Below, piece after piece: positions 36,655-47,607 of a stretch of 64,000 nt of DNA. Position numbers and translations under genes: made by a program. Source of the DNA: Ananas comosus (taxonomy: Eukaryota; Streptophyta; Magnoliopsida; Poales; Bromeliaceae). The notes beneath the pieces were generated by a model. It made no database searches and was not told where the DNA came from. It saw only the letters and a list, made by a program, of their open reading frames with translations. The stretch spans positions 10,385,741-10,449,740 of the forward strand of contig NC_033625.1 of the NCBI RefSeq assembly GCF_001540865.1, in the 5' to 3' direction. Every line of letters starts with the position of its first letter. Within the stretch, counting starts at the first letter, position 1.

Positions 36655-36898
36655 TGTTGGCATTCGGTTAAATCGAATCGGGTACGCCCATAATCGGATT
36701 CGATCCAACGGATATTATGTTATCTAATTGCGATCGTGCTCGTTTGTAGTTCGATCCACCGTGAGTTTGGAGCGTGAGAAGACATTCAAGGACGATCCGA
36801 GGACACGTGAATCAATCTAAACGATCCAGGCTCATCGCGTTGTTGCGCGAATCGCTTCCGCAAAAGGTACGAACCGAATACTTCCGCTGCGTTCTACA
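36655..36898 (+). mobile_element. Solo LTR (family S), internally deleted, TSD ATTTT
   Basis: Starts TGTTGGCATTCGG and ends GCGTTCTACA exactly like 2166-2664, but about 255 bp are missing between GTTATCTAATTG and CGATCGTGCTCG, removing the TATA region. It is flanked by ATTTT on both sides (36650-36654 and 36899-36903). The remaining sequence matches the first copy closely apart from scattered substitutions. Confidence 0.9.
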
Positions 36899-36903
36899 AT
36901 TTT

Positions 36904-37404
36904 TATACTATAGAAAATTTAAAAAGTCTAACAACGTATTCATCTTCTATTTTTTAAAGTTACGGTTGCAATCTCTACCAGAGAAAGAAGTTACAATCTT
37001 AATTTTATAGTATAAGAAGTACTTTTCAAATTTTTAAGCATTCTATAATATGAATATAAAATGTATAGCCATTACATTACCAAATTAGGTCTAAGATGTG
37101 CAGGATACTTGTGATGCTGTATATCATACATAGCGGAATTCAAGTAGTTCAACTCAGCAATTAGTACGCCCATTCTGTAACGCAGGCGATATTTGTTTCA
37201 ATCATTCTTCTTCGGTTCGGTTTACCCAACAGACGGAAGCGAAAGCATCTAACGTCGTGTTGTCATGGCCCTTGCGAAAAGTGTATCGCAAGGAAATCAT
37301 CAAAGAGTGTCTCAAGCAAATCACCAAAGAGTGGCATCATTTGGAGAACAAACTTCTTGTCAAACTATAATAATAAGCCTTAGACAAAACCCTGTAACAA
37401 AGGC
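36904..37404. other. Unassigned non-coding DNA
   Basis: AT-rich, with no convincing ORF, repeat border or RNA gene seen. Confidence 0.4.
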
Positions 37405-37413
37405 GCGCGTCTA

Positions 37414-37693
37414 GGGCTTTTTTTGCGAATAACCTCCTGAGCAATTTTTATTCTAAAAACAGCCCTATCAAAATAAAATTTACAAAAATGGCCCTGACCC
37501 TGCCACACAGGTGCCACGTCAGCGCCACGCGGGCAGAACTGGGGCCAGGGTATTAAGTTGAATACGGTGAACCATTCACCATGTCTAAACACGGTGAATG
37601 AATGATTCGTATTTTTGTATATTGAAAAGAGGAATAGGGAGTAGAGATGTCAATAGGTATGGATATTCGAAATATTATCCGAATCCAAACCCG

Positions 37694-37725
<32 letters not shown>

Positions 37726-37746
37726 CATATATATATATAAGCTATA

Positions 37747-37820
<74 letters not shown>

Positions 37821-37897
37821 TGTGTTTGGAAAGTATAAAAACAGAAAGGAAAAAACACCTTATAGGTAACCCGTATACCCGTCAGTGCACCAGCGGG

Positions 37898-37944
<47 letters not shown>

Positions 37945-38219
37945 CGGGTTTGGATTCGGATAATATTTCGGATATCCATACCTATTGACATCCCCACTTC
38001 CTATTTCTCTTTTCAATATACAAAAAATACATACTAAACACGGTGAACCATTCACCGTGTTTGAACATAGTGAATGGTTCACCGTGTTTAACTTAACACA
38101 CGGGTCCCAACCCTACCCGCGTGGCGCTGACGTAGCGCCTACGTGGCAGGCTCGGAGCCATTTTTATAAATTAAATTTTGACAGGACTATTTTTAAAATA
38201 AAAATTTGCCAGGAAGCCC
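37414..38219. mobile_element. Foldback MULE-type MITE with AT core
   Basis: An 806-bp element has near-complementary arms of about 280-300 bp (37414-37700 and 37930-38219), separated by long (AT)n runs. It starts GGGCTTTTTTTGCG and its end read in reverse starts GGGCTTCCTGGC. A 9-bp direct repeat with one mismatch flanks it (GCGCGTCTA 37405-37413 and GCGCATCTA 38220-38228), typical of MULEs. Inside each arm, copies of AACACGGTGAACCATTCACC form smaller palindromes. An ORF of isoleucine-tyrosine repeats here is the AT microsatellite. Confidence 0.85.
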
Positions 38220-38556
38220 GCGCATCTATTGTAGCTGAAGTAATAATAACTTCAAAGAAATTTAAAAATTGCCTTTCAAGTTTCAAATGAAGAAGCTTAT
38301 TTAACTTCGCCGTCATATATATAAAAAAAAAAGAAAAAAAAAAAAAAGAAAAGAAAGTCGGACAAACTCGTAGCAACCACTCGCTTTTGAGCGGGTGTTT
38401 CCGCAGAGCAAGGGAAAAAGGACACTTATTAGGATTCACGAGCTAATTTCTTTTCCGGTCTTCTGTTTCTGTTTTAACTAGCCAATTGATCCCTTCCCAA
38501 CTCATCTATCTGCGAGTCCGCTCGCAGATCTGTCATCGTATCATTTTAGCAGCGAG
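38220..38556. other. Non-coding DNA left of the Ty3 element
   Basis: Contains an A-rich run (38322-38350) and no recognisable gene. Confidence 0.5.
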
Positions 38557-38561
38557 GTTTT

Positions 38562-38759
38562 TGTTGCGGAGCAAGCAAGGAAGCAGAGGTGCAGTTTAAA
38601 TAATAGGGGAATACGGCAATTCCCATAATAGTTGCCGACTTCTTCATATTATCCTAGCCGTTCATCAGAATTAACTCAATTAACAGCTGGGACCCGCATT
38701 GTTGACTTTCTTCTTAATTACAGCTATGCCATTGTAACTAAATATAAATGGACAGAGTN
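38562..38759 (+). other. Duplicated 5' LTR start ending at a single N (assembly artefact)
   Basis: Bases 38562-38758 repeat the first 197 bp of the LTR that restarts at 38760, with one N between. The TSD GTTTT lies to the left of 38562, so the true LTR start is here and the restart is most simply an unmerged contig overlap. Confidence 0.85.
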
Positions 38760-39142
38760 TGTTGCGGAGCAAGCAAGGAAGCAGAGGTGCAGTTTAAATA
38801 ATAGGGGAATACGGCAATTCCCATAATAGTTGCCGACTTCTTCATATTATCCTAGCCGTTCATCAGAATTAACTCAATTAACAGCTGGGACCCGCATTGT
38901 TGACTTTCTTCTTAATTACAGCTATGCCATTGTAACTAAATATAAATGGACAGAGTAGGAGAATTGTAAGAAGGCGATGAGTATCAATATAGTTTTCCCC
39001 ATTCCTCTACACTTCTCTCTTTCTCTCCCCTCTCTCCTTCTCTCTCTTCTCTTCCTTTCTATCTCTGTGCTGTGAAGAAGAGTGCACCAGAATTCATCTT
39101 GAATTCTCTGCTTCTCTTTTGAGTTGGATACAAACGGCATCA
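38760..39142 (+). repeat. 5' LTR of the Ty3 chromovirus
   Basis: 383 bp, TGTTGCGG...CGGCATCA. Identical to the 3' LTR in a base-by-base reading. Contains a CT-rich tract (about 39005-39065). Confidence 0.95.
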
Positions 39143-39143
39143 G

Positions 39144-39156
39144 TGGTATCAGAGCA
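39144..39156 (+). promoter_or_regulatory. Primer-binding site (initiator Met tRNA)
   Basis: TGGTATCAGAGCA, one base after the LTR, complementary to the 3' end of plant initiator methionine tRNA, which primes minus-strand DNA synthesis. Confidence 0.95.
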
Positions 39157-39187
39157 CGTCGAACCTCGGCCCTCCCGCTGCAGTACT

Positions 39188-42100
39188 ATGGAAACAAGGT
39201 CACAAGAGTTGAAGAAGATGGAAGAATTGTTGCGGACAATGATCAAGGATGCTACCAGCCGCCAGGATCAATCCATCCAGGATGTTAGAGAGCAACAAGT
39301 GAAAGATATGGAGGATGTACGCCAAATGTTTGTTAAATTGCAAGCGTCTATTTCAACAGGGATTAATTCAAATTACACCTCGTCGTCGAGAACTGAAGGT
39401 AATTCCTCTACTAAACTACAATTTCCGACAAGATTCACTAAGGTAGAGTTTCCTCGCTTTCATGGTGAAGAGCTTAAGGGATGGTTGTATAGATGTGAGC
39501 AATTCTTTGAGATTGACGGAACTCCTGAAGATTCAAAGGTTAAGATAGCTGCCATTCACTTAGAAGGGAGAGCCTTGCAATGGCATCAAGTTTTCATGAA
39601 AGCTAGACTAACCAGATCGATGCCAACTTGGGAAGAGTATGTGACGGCCCTCAACATCCGATTTGGTTCTGAGCTATATGATGATCCCATGTCTGAGCTA
39701 AAGAGATTGAGGCAAACTGGAAGTGTTCAAGAGTATCAAGACAAATTCGATGAGTTGTTAAATCGGGTGGATCTCTCGGAAGAATATGCTGTTAGTTGCT
39801 TCTTGAGTGGATTAAAAGAAGAAATCCAAATACCGATACGAATGTTTCAGCCAAGAACTCTTCAAAAGGCCTTTAGCTTGGCTAAACTACAAGAGGTATC
39901 TGTGGAAGCTTCCAGCAAACACATCAAGGGCGGAACCAAACCAATGCTTTCTAGTTCTCCACCTTTGTTACCCACACCCAAGAACATTGGAGGCCATCAT
40001 AATTCCAGCAACCTCAGAGCTCCTAGACCTTCCATGCTGCCGGGGAGCGCAAATCCACAGGGTACAAACTCAACTAAGACTGTGAGGAGTGTGTCGAACT
40101 CTGACTTCGACGAGCGCAGGGCCAAGGGGTTGTGTTTTTGGTGTGAGGAGAAATACACGCCAGGTCACCAGTGCAAAAAAAGGCAATTATACAAAATAGA
40201 AGTAATTGAAGAGCCCCAAGAAGTCACCCAGGGAGAATTGGAAGAAGAAATTTCAACAGATGAGCTCCTTAATGCAGCACCCTTAATATCCTTGAATGCA
40301 CTAGCTGGGACCAACCAATTGTTGGATTATAGAACTATGAGGCTTTCTGGGACAGTGAAGAATAGAAAAATACATATTCTGATTGATTCTGGGAGTACAC
40401 ACAATTTTTTGGACCTAGCTGTAGCTAAGAAGTTGGGTTGCCAAATTGAGCCATTTCCTCCAGTAAGAGTAGCAATAGCATATGGCAACAAGGTGACTTG
40501 CTCTTCTATCTGCAAAGCCTTCAAGTGGAAAATGCAAGGACTAGAATTTGAAGCAGATTTGCTCTTGTTACCATTGGGTGGTTGTGATGTAGTGCTGGGC
40601 ATACAATGGTTGGTGAAGTTAGGCCCTATCTTATGGGATTTCAGGCAGTTAAAGATGGAGTTTCACATCAAAGGTAGGAAGATATCCTTAAGAGGCTCTC
40701 CACAAGCTGCTCTACAAGTCATTGAAGGCAGACAACTGAGAAAGATGATGCAAACTGATACCCAGCTATTCTCTATGCACCTGTGCTGTATTCATTCTGC
40801 TAAACCTTCTAATGGTGAGTCTGAAGCTGAAATTGTCAATAGAACTCCAGAGATCCATTCAACCTCAATATTTCTACAACAAGTGCAGTCCTTACTATTG
40901 GAGCACTCAGAATTGTTCGCCGAACCTGAAGGGCTACCACCACACCGATCACATGACCATAAAATCATCCTGAAGGAAGGAACTAACCCTGTAAATGTAA
41001 GGCCTTATAGATTTCCGTCTTGTCAAAAAAATGAGATTGAGAAAATTGTGCAAGACCTGTTAGCTCAAGGAGTAATTAGACCTAGCACTAGTCCTTTTTC
41101 CTCTCCAGTGGTGTTAGTAAAAAAGAAAGATGGCTCTTGGAGAATGTGCATTGATTACAGGGCCCTCAATGAGTGCACAGTGAAAGATAGGTTCCCAATA
41201 CCGTTGGTCGACGAACTAATTGATGAATTGCATGGGTCGACTCATTACACTAAGTTGGACTTGAGATCCGGGTACCACCAAATCTGGATGCTCGAAGATG
41301 ATATTCCAAAAACGGCTTTCCGGACGCATGAAGGACATTATGAATTTTTGGTTATGCCCTTTGGGTTGACCAATGCCCCCTCCACCTTCCAAGGTCTCAT
41401 GAATGAAATTTTTAGACCATATTTGAGGAAATTCATCCTTGTATTCTTTGATGATATTCTTGTGTATAGCAGAGGAGAGGAGGAACATCTTGCACATTTG
41501 AGAATAGTTTTTGACATCTTGAAGCAACACTCGCTATTTATCAAGGAGAAGAAATGCACTTTTGCTACACCTAGAATAGAGTATTTGGGACACGTCATTG
41601 ATCAAAACGGAGTTTATATGGACCCTCAGAAAGTCGAATCCATTAAAAGGTGGCCTATGCCTACTACGGTGAAAGAATTGCGAGGATTTCTGGGGTTGGC
41701 AGGATATTACAGGAGGTTTGTGAAAGATTATGGTAAAATCAGCCAACCACTACACAATATGCTAAAAAAAGAAGGGTTCAAGTGCACTGACGAGGGACAA
41801 CAAGCATTTCAAGATTTGAAGAAGGTTATTAGTAGCGCACCAGTTTTAGCACTACCAGATTTCGATGAGGAATTTACTATCGAAACAGATGCTTCAGGAA
41901 TTGGCATTGGAGCAGTTCTTCAGCAAAAAGGGAGACCAATTGCCTTCATGAGTAAGGCTTTATCCTTCCGAAACAGATCTTTATCAGTTTATGAGAGGGA
42001 GATGCTAGCAATTGTAACAGCAGTCCAAAAATGGAGGGCATATCTAATCGGAAGACATTTTAAAATCAAAACAGATCATCAAAGACTTAAATTTTTGATG

Positions 42101-43681
42101 GAGCAACGAGTATCGACACCAAGCCAACAGAAGTGGGTATCAAAGTTGATGGGATATGACTATGAATTAATCTACAAGAAGGGCCAAGAGAACGTGGTAG
42201 CTGATGCATTATCTAGAGTCCCAACGCTAGCTGCAATTTCTGTTGTGAAAACAGGGTTGATTGATGAAATTCGAAAGAGCTGGGAGGCAGATAAAGAGTT
42301 GAAGTCCTTGATAGAAACAAAGCAACACAATCCAGCGTCTAGACATCACTATACATGGGCTCATGATCAATTAAGAAGAAAAGGGAAGTTGGTTGTGGGA
42401 AATGATGATAAATTAAAGCAAAAACTTCTCCAAGAATTTCAAAGCAGCAGCACTGGAGGACATTCAGGTATTGATGTTACTACTAAAAGAATTAGTAGTT
42501 ATTTCTACTGGAAGGGCCTCCGCAAAGATGTAAAAAAGTTTGTGAAGGAATGCGACACCTGCCAAAGAAACAAGAGTGAAAATGTGGCACCTGCTGGGTT
42601 ACTACAACCCTTACCAATTCCTGACAGAATTTGGACTGAAATCTCCATGGATTTCATAGAAGGGTTGCCTCCATCTTATGGTAAGGAAGTGATTTTTGTT
42701 GTGGTTGATAGATTGAGCAAATATGCCCATTTCATAGCACTTTCGCACCCTTATTCTGCATCAACGGTGGCTCAGGCTTTCTTTGATAATGTATATCGAC
42801 TCCATGGCCTTCCAAGGAGCATAGTAAGCGATAGAGATGCTGTTTTTCTTAGTCATGTGTGGCAGGAATTGTTTAAACACTTGGGGGTCCAGCTAAATAT
42901 GTCCACAGCCTATCATCCGCAATCTGATGGGCAAACCGAAGTGGTGAATAGGTGTTTAGAGACTTATTTGAGATGTATGACAGGGGAACGACCTAGAGAT
43001 TGGGTTAAGTGGTTGGCTATGGCAGAATGGTGGTATAACACTTCGTTTCATACGGCAATTAAATCAACACCTTATGAAATTGTTTATGGTCAAACCCCCC
43101 CCCTACATGTTCCATACTTAGCTGGTGATTCTCATTTCGAGGCAGTGGATAGGGATCTTACTAATAGGGAGGCTATTCTAAAAATGCTCAAGAACAATCT
43201 ACATAAGGCGCAAAATCGCATGCGACAATTGGCTAATAAGAAGAGGATTGAGAGGGATCTACAAGTTGGGGATTGGGTGTACGTGAAGCTTCAACCTTAT
43301 CGGCAAGTATCCGTACAACGACGAACTTCACAAAAACAAGCCCCAAAGTACTTTGGACCATTCCTTGTAATTGCTAGAGTTGGTCAAGTTGCTTACAAAC
43401 TGCAATTGCCTGAAACAGCAAGGATTCACCACACCTTCCATGTCTCACAGCTGAAGAAGAAGATAGGGTCAGCAGAGTCATCTCCTACCATTCCTGCCTA
43501 TATTAATGCTGAAGGTCAACTATTGGTGGAGCCAATTGCGATCCTGGATAGGCGCATCGTAAAAAGAGGTAACAAGGCTGTCACACAAGTTCTTATACAT
43601 TGGTCCAATCTATCTAAGGAGGAAGCAACATGGGAGTACTTCTTTGATCTCCAAAAAAGGTACCCAAACTTTAATCCTTGA
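39188..43681 (+). CDS. Ty3 chromovirus gag-pol polyprotein
   Basis: The first ATG in the open frame (39188) gives 1,497 aa; the frame is open further upstream but starts there with no ATG. Domains: Gag capsid (about residues 80-250); zinc knuckle variant LCFWCEEKYTPGHQC (about 314-328); aspartic protease with DSG (about 397-408, ILIDSGSTHNFLD); reverse transcriptase (about 605-790, with FFDDILVYS near 752); RNase H (starts near 895, ETDASG); integrase HHCC zinc region (about 1090-1130) and DDE core with D near 1153 (SMDFIEG), D near 1214 (SDRDAVF) and E near 1250 (QTEVVNRC); chromodomain at the C-terminus (about 1447-1491, VLIHWSNLSKEEATWE). The order PR-RT-RH-INT is that of Ty3. All catalytic residues are present and there are no stops, so it may be competent. 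The chromodomain usually directs integration to heterochromatin. Confidence 0.97.
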   Translation: METRSQELKKMEELLRTMIKDATSRQDQSIQDVREQQVKDMEDVRQMFVKLQASISTGINSNYTSSSRTEGNSSTKLQFPTRFTKVEFPRFHGEELKGWLYRCEQFFEIDGTPEDSKVKIAAIHLEGRALQWHQVFMKARLTRSMPTWEEYVTALNIRFGSELYDDPMSELKRLRQTGSVQEYQDKFDELLNRVDLSEEYAVSCFLSGLKEEIQIPIRMFQPRTLQKAFSLAKLQEVSVEASSKHIKGGTKPMLSSSPPLLPTPKNIGGHHNSSNLRAPRPSMLPGSANPQGTNSTKTVRSVSNSDFDERRAKGLCFWCEEKYTPGHQCKKRQLYKIEVIEEPQEVTQGELEEEISTDELLNAAPLISLNALAGTNQLLDYRTMRLSGTVKNRKIHILIDSGSTHNFLDLAVAKKLGCQIEPFPPVRVAIAYGNKVTCSSICKAFKWKMQGLEFEADLLLLPLGGCDVVLGIQWLVKLGPILWDFRQLKMEFHIKGRKISLRGSPQAALQVIEGRQLRKMMQTDTQLFSMHLCCIHSAKPSNGESEAEIVNRTPEIHSTSIFLQQVQSLLLEHSELFAEPEGLPPHRSHDHKIILKEGTNPVNVRPYRFPSCQKNEIEKIVQDLLAQGVIRPSTSPFSSPVVLVKKKDGSWRMCIDYRALNECTVKDRFPIPLVDELIDELHGSTHYTKLDLRSGYHQIWMLEDDIPKTAFRTHEGHYEFLVMPFGLTNAPSTFQGLMNEIFRPYLRKFILVFFDDILVYSRGEEEHLAHLRIVFDILKQHSLFIKEKKCTFATPRIEYLGHVIDQNGVYMDPQKVESIKRWPMPTTVKELRGFLGLAGYYRRFVKDYGKISQPLHNMLKKEGFKCTDEGQQAFQDLKKVISSAPVLALPDFDEEFTIETDASGIGIGAVLQQKGRPIAFMSKALSFRNRSLSVYEREMLAIVTAVQKWRAYLIGRHFKIKTDHQRLKFLMEQRVSTPSQQKWVSKLMGYDYELIYKKGQENVVADALSRVPTLAAISVVKTGLIDEIRKSWEADKELKSLIETKQHNPASRHHYTWAHDQLRRKGKLVVGNDDKLKQKLLQEFQSSSTGGHSGIDVTTKRISSYFYWKGLRKDVKKFVKECDTCQRNKSENVAPAGLLQPLPIPDRIWTEISMDFIEGLPPSYGKEVIFVVVDRLSKYAHFIALSHPYSASTVAQAFFDNVYRLHGLPRSIVSDRDAVFLSHVWQELFKHLGVQLNMSTAYHPQSDGQTEVVNRCLETYLRCMTGERPRDWVKWLAMAEWWYNTSFHTAIKSTPYEIVYGQTPPLHVPYLAGDSHFEAVDRDLTNREAILKMLKNNLHKAQNRMRQLANKKRIERDLQVGDWVYVKLQPYRQVSVQRRTSQKQAPKYFGPFLVIARVGQVAYKLQLPETARIHHTFHVSQLKKKIGSAESSPTIPAYINAEGQLLVEPIAILDRRIVKRGNKAVTQVLIHWSNLSKEEATWEYFFDLQKRYPNFNP

Positions 43682-43697
43682 GGACAAGGATTGCTTC

Positions 43698-43709
43698 AAG
43701 AGGGGGAAT
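43698..43709 (+). promoter_or_regulatory. Polypurine tract of the Ty3 element
   Basis: AAGAGGGGGAAT directly before the 3' LTR; primes plus-strand synthesis. Confidence 0.85.
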
Positions 43710-43710
43710 C

Positions 43711-44093
43711 TGTTGCGGAGCAAGCAAGGAAGCAGAGGTGCAGTTTAAATAATAGGGGAATACGGCAATTCCCATAATAGTTGCCGACTTCTTCATATTA
43801 TCCTAGCCGTTCATCAGAATTAACTCAATTAACAGCTGGGACCCGCATTGTTGACTTTCTTCTTAATTACAGCTATGCCATTGTAACTAAATATAAATGG
43901 ACAGAGTAGGAGAATTGTAAGAAGGCGATGAGTATCAATATAGTTTTCCCCATTCCTCTACACTTCTCTCTTTCTCTCCCCTCTCTCCTTCTCTCTCTTC
44001 TCTTCCTTTCTATCTCTGTGCTGTGAAGAAGAGTGCACCAGAATTCATCTTGAATTCTCTGCTTCTCTTTTGAGTTGGATACAAACGGCATCA
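43711..44093 (+). repeat. 3' LTR of the Ty3 chromovirus
   Basis: 383 bp, same ends and, by eye, same sequence as 38760-39142; followed by TSD GTTTT at 44094-44098. Confidence 0.95.
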
Positions 44094-44098
44094 GTTTT

Positions 44099-45000
44099 AT
44101 ATTAACTTAACAAATAAAACTTCCATGGCGATTTCTCATTAAGAATAATATAATAAGCTATTTAGCAAGAATTGTCACGCCGCCCCGCCGGTGGGGAATG
44201 CGCCGGTGCATCCATCATTTTTGCATAGTAATAGTAGTGTGCTCCCACGCCAATGCGGCACTGCCACGGTGCCACCGACCCACCATCCAATGCGGCACAT
44301 TGCATGCCAATGATCCGCGCATGGGTGATCCTCGCGCTGTATAACTAGAAAAACAAAAGAAAAAATATTAAAAAATAATAATAAAAAAATCCTGATTACC
44401 ATTAATATTACAGCTGCTGAAAAACAGTGGAACTTGCAGAGCTGCTAGAAAGGGCAGGAAAATAAAACAAAAAAAAGAAAAACGAAAAAAAGAAGATGAT
44501 GAGATAGATATATAATGAAAATGGCACGCACATGCTAATTTCACGAAGAGGACGAACAACGAGTAGAATAACACAACCGTTCAATCATTAACGACTAAGA
44601 ACTTGTCGGAGAACAGAAAAGAAAAATTACCTTCCCCAATCCCCGCCAATTTTTCAGGCTGAGCAAAAATGCCACCCATACCAATTGATAACTGCACTGC
44701 ACTAAATGATCAAATGATGAGTTCAAACAAAGCTTCCGAAGAATTTTGCCGAGTTACAAAACAGTCACTTATAGCTCCGTCATCCACTGTATAACAGACA
44801 TATAATTGACAAACCACATTAACAAGGGGCAGCAGACCAGTTACCTTCTCGAAAGTTAGGCAAACAGAAATTTGATAATGACAAGATAATACGCTATTTT
44901 GTTATATATACAGGGTATGCAGGTGAATAATTTAATTCTCTGAGTGTCAATAAGGCGAAAACTCTATGTGAACTATAAGTTGAAACATCCTGTGGACCAA
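44099..45000. other. Intergenic DNA and HIRA 3' flank
   Basis: Contains a GC-rich patch (44175-44335) with CCGCC and CCAATGCGGCA phrases, then AT-rich DNA. The right part is probably HIRA 3' UTR. No gene recognised. Confidence 0.5.
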
Positions 45001-45554
45001 TCATACGGTGGTGGCAGTGGTGCTCGGTGGTGGCACAACATCCATTGGATCTGGATCTCTTCCAGCAGCTTCATATTCTGATAGAAGGTCCATGAACTCG
45101 TTGAGGAGTCGTTGGACTTTTCGGTTTGTTGCCATGGCTGGAAGGACATCTTCTCTTAGAAGTGTGTGCTTTTTCATTCCCTGCCAATAAAACAAAAAAT
45201 CAGTCCATCACATTATCCCCAAAAAGAGAAGAGAAGATGGAATAGCAAATCATAATCAGCAGGAGGTTACTGCAAAAAAAAAAAAAAAAAAAAAAAGGTT
45301 TATTGCTTAGAGAATGATTCCACAACAAAAAACTTCAAGTGTTTGGATATCAAGTCAATATCAAATTCCAATGTGCATTTAGGTTTTCAGGGAACTGGGC
45401 AACATTTTATTTCCACTGACATATAAAGCAAGAAATAAAATGTAAGATTTTTAATACCAGTCAATACATTGGCTGCAAGAATGTAATTTTTAAATTGAAA
45501 CAGATCATTCGAGTAGAGAAAAATAGGCTCTGACCAAATTAAGATGAAAAAAAG

Positions 45555-45588
<34 letters not shown>

Positions 45589-47546
45589 ACTTGTTGTTGT
45601 TGTAATACAAGCAGCGCATAAATGACAAGGACAGGTAGAGTATAAGCTTACAAGAATATCAGGATCCCAAGCTGGGATTTTAGGATCAGCAGAAGCAGCT
45701 TCAATCATGCTGATGGGAGGTCCGAGAAAGCTCTCACAGACCTCACGCAAACGGGACTCGTCAGCTTCTCTGCAACCAAAAAGAAAAAAAGGCTGCTTCA
45801 CATGTATGAAATTAGCAGGAGGTGCCAGAGGATTATAAACAGCTGTTGTAGCTTGCATTATGACCATACCAAGGCCACAAACCCCATAAGAAATGTAATA
45901 AAAATTTTGTTTTAATGACTGTAATTAGGTTTACTAGTGTTGTTGTGGCTGAATTTCTTATAGAACATGGTATAAAAATGGGAAATATGTTATTGTACAG
46001 ATTCCACTTGTCAAGGCACAAGGGGCACAGGATAACCAAACTATATTAAGATGGAATATGAAACCCAAACTACATAGAAAAGATTGCATATAAAATCATA
46101 TTATATTTGTCCCTATCAATCTAAATCACATATAAGCACCTCAATTATTCTTATTTGTTCAGTTTTGAGGGGTCTGAAAACTTTACAATATGAAGTTGTT
46201 ATTTGCATACCATGAGAAAAAGTACGAATCCTTTCAATCTAACCTATCAGGAAATATAAATGCAACATTACATTTTCAAAGGTAAGCATACAATTATACT
46301 TTCAAGGTGTGTAAACCATTTATCAAACCTTCAGCTCAGAACATAAATCCAAGAAATTTTATAATTCTGAGGATGTGCAAGAAGAACATATACCTAGTTA
46401 ACAGCACATGATAGAAAATTAGTGAAAGGGGCAGCACAATAAAGGAGGCGGCTCCAGGCCCTAACAGGCATTGTGAGGATCAAATCTACAGCATACACCA
46501 TATGTGACTTGAACCCATGATGATAAGGTTTTATCTAAGATCCCACCCTTCAACCCACAGACGCACATCCCATCATGAAGGAAAAAAATTACAAAGAGAA
46601 AAAAGAAAAATCAGTGCAGTAACCTTGCCAAGAAACGTATGTAGGAAAGGAGACATTGTCGATACTCTTGAGGTGACTTTAAGGCCAATGCTGCTGCAAG
46701 CTGAGTCTCTAAATGAGCCCGTGTCTGCACCCCATCATCTGTCACCCTGTAACCGAAAAAAAAAAAAAAAGGAAGAAAAGAAAAGGCATACCATTCTTAA
46801 TTAGGATCCCAATTTTTCAGAAGCTGCTAAAAATTAAGCTCAAACAACTTTTGTTTGTACTGCAAATTTTAAAATATTCTGAAACCTGCTCCAACTTGGC
46901 TTTCTAGCCATGAACTTTCCCACATCCACTTGCAATTTGCCCAGCTCGCCACTTTGAGTAGAGCTCAAACTAAAAGAGCTGGCATAATTTGAACCAGGAA
47001 AACAATCATCGGCTATCCTCAACCAGCACTTGAGGCTCATGTCAAAAAGGAAAGCATGGCGAGTAGCAAGAACAACCAATGGTGAACCAGATCTAGAGAA
47101 CCTCACAGATATAACCCTAATTGTGCCTGTCACAAAGGTCAGATCATGCTGATGAATGAATTTGTTTTTAAATTAGAGAGAACAATACCAGCATTAACAC
47201 AGAAAAATGGTAACATATACATCCCTGACCAATCATTTATTTAAATATGTAACCCTATAAAATCTGACTTTCCACATACACTCTTCAAAAATAGTCTTAT
47301 CTTAAATGGGAGATTGTGCAGTCAGGGGAAGCAATAGAATAGCTCTTAAACTAGAGGCTTTTTCATAAGTCCAAGGGCCTTTCATTAAAAATAATTAACA
47401 TTTTGAAGGGCATATATATGTAAGTCAGATTTTGCATTATACAAATCTATCCAGAAAATTATGCGCATATGTAAACATCTCAAAGATCTATTTCCTGAAT
47501 CAAGAATATATAAATTACTTCTTTTTTTTGGAGAGCGAGCGAGTGT

Positions 47547-47607
<61 letters not shown>

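Larger units (their letters stand above)
38562..44093 (+). mobile_element. Intact Ty3/Gypsy chromovirus, TSD GTTTT
   Basis: Flanked by the 5-bp duplication GTTTT (38557-38561 and 44094-44098). The layout is 5' LTR, primer-binding site, one gag-pol ORF, polypurine tract, 3' LTR. Without the 198-bp assembly duplication at its left end the element is about 5.3 kb. The short LTRs, single ORF and C-terminal chromodomain suggest the Reina-like chromovirus group; this is inference. Identical LTRs and an uninterrupted ORF indicate a very recent insertion. Confidence 0.95.

Noticed and set aside
37647..38082. Ile-Tyr repeat ORFs
   Set aside because: Translations of the (AT)n core of a foldback MITE.
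39119..39187. Upstream extension of the gag-pol frame
   Set aside because: The frame is open but has no ATG, and it overlaps the LTR end and primer-binding site; the first ATG at 39188 is the better start.
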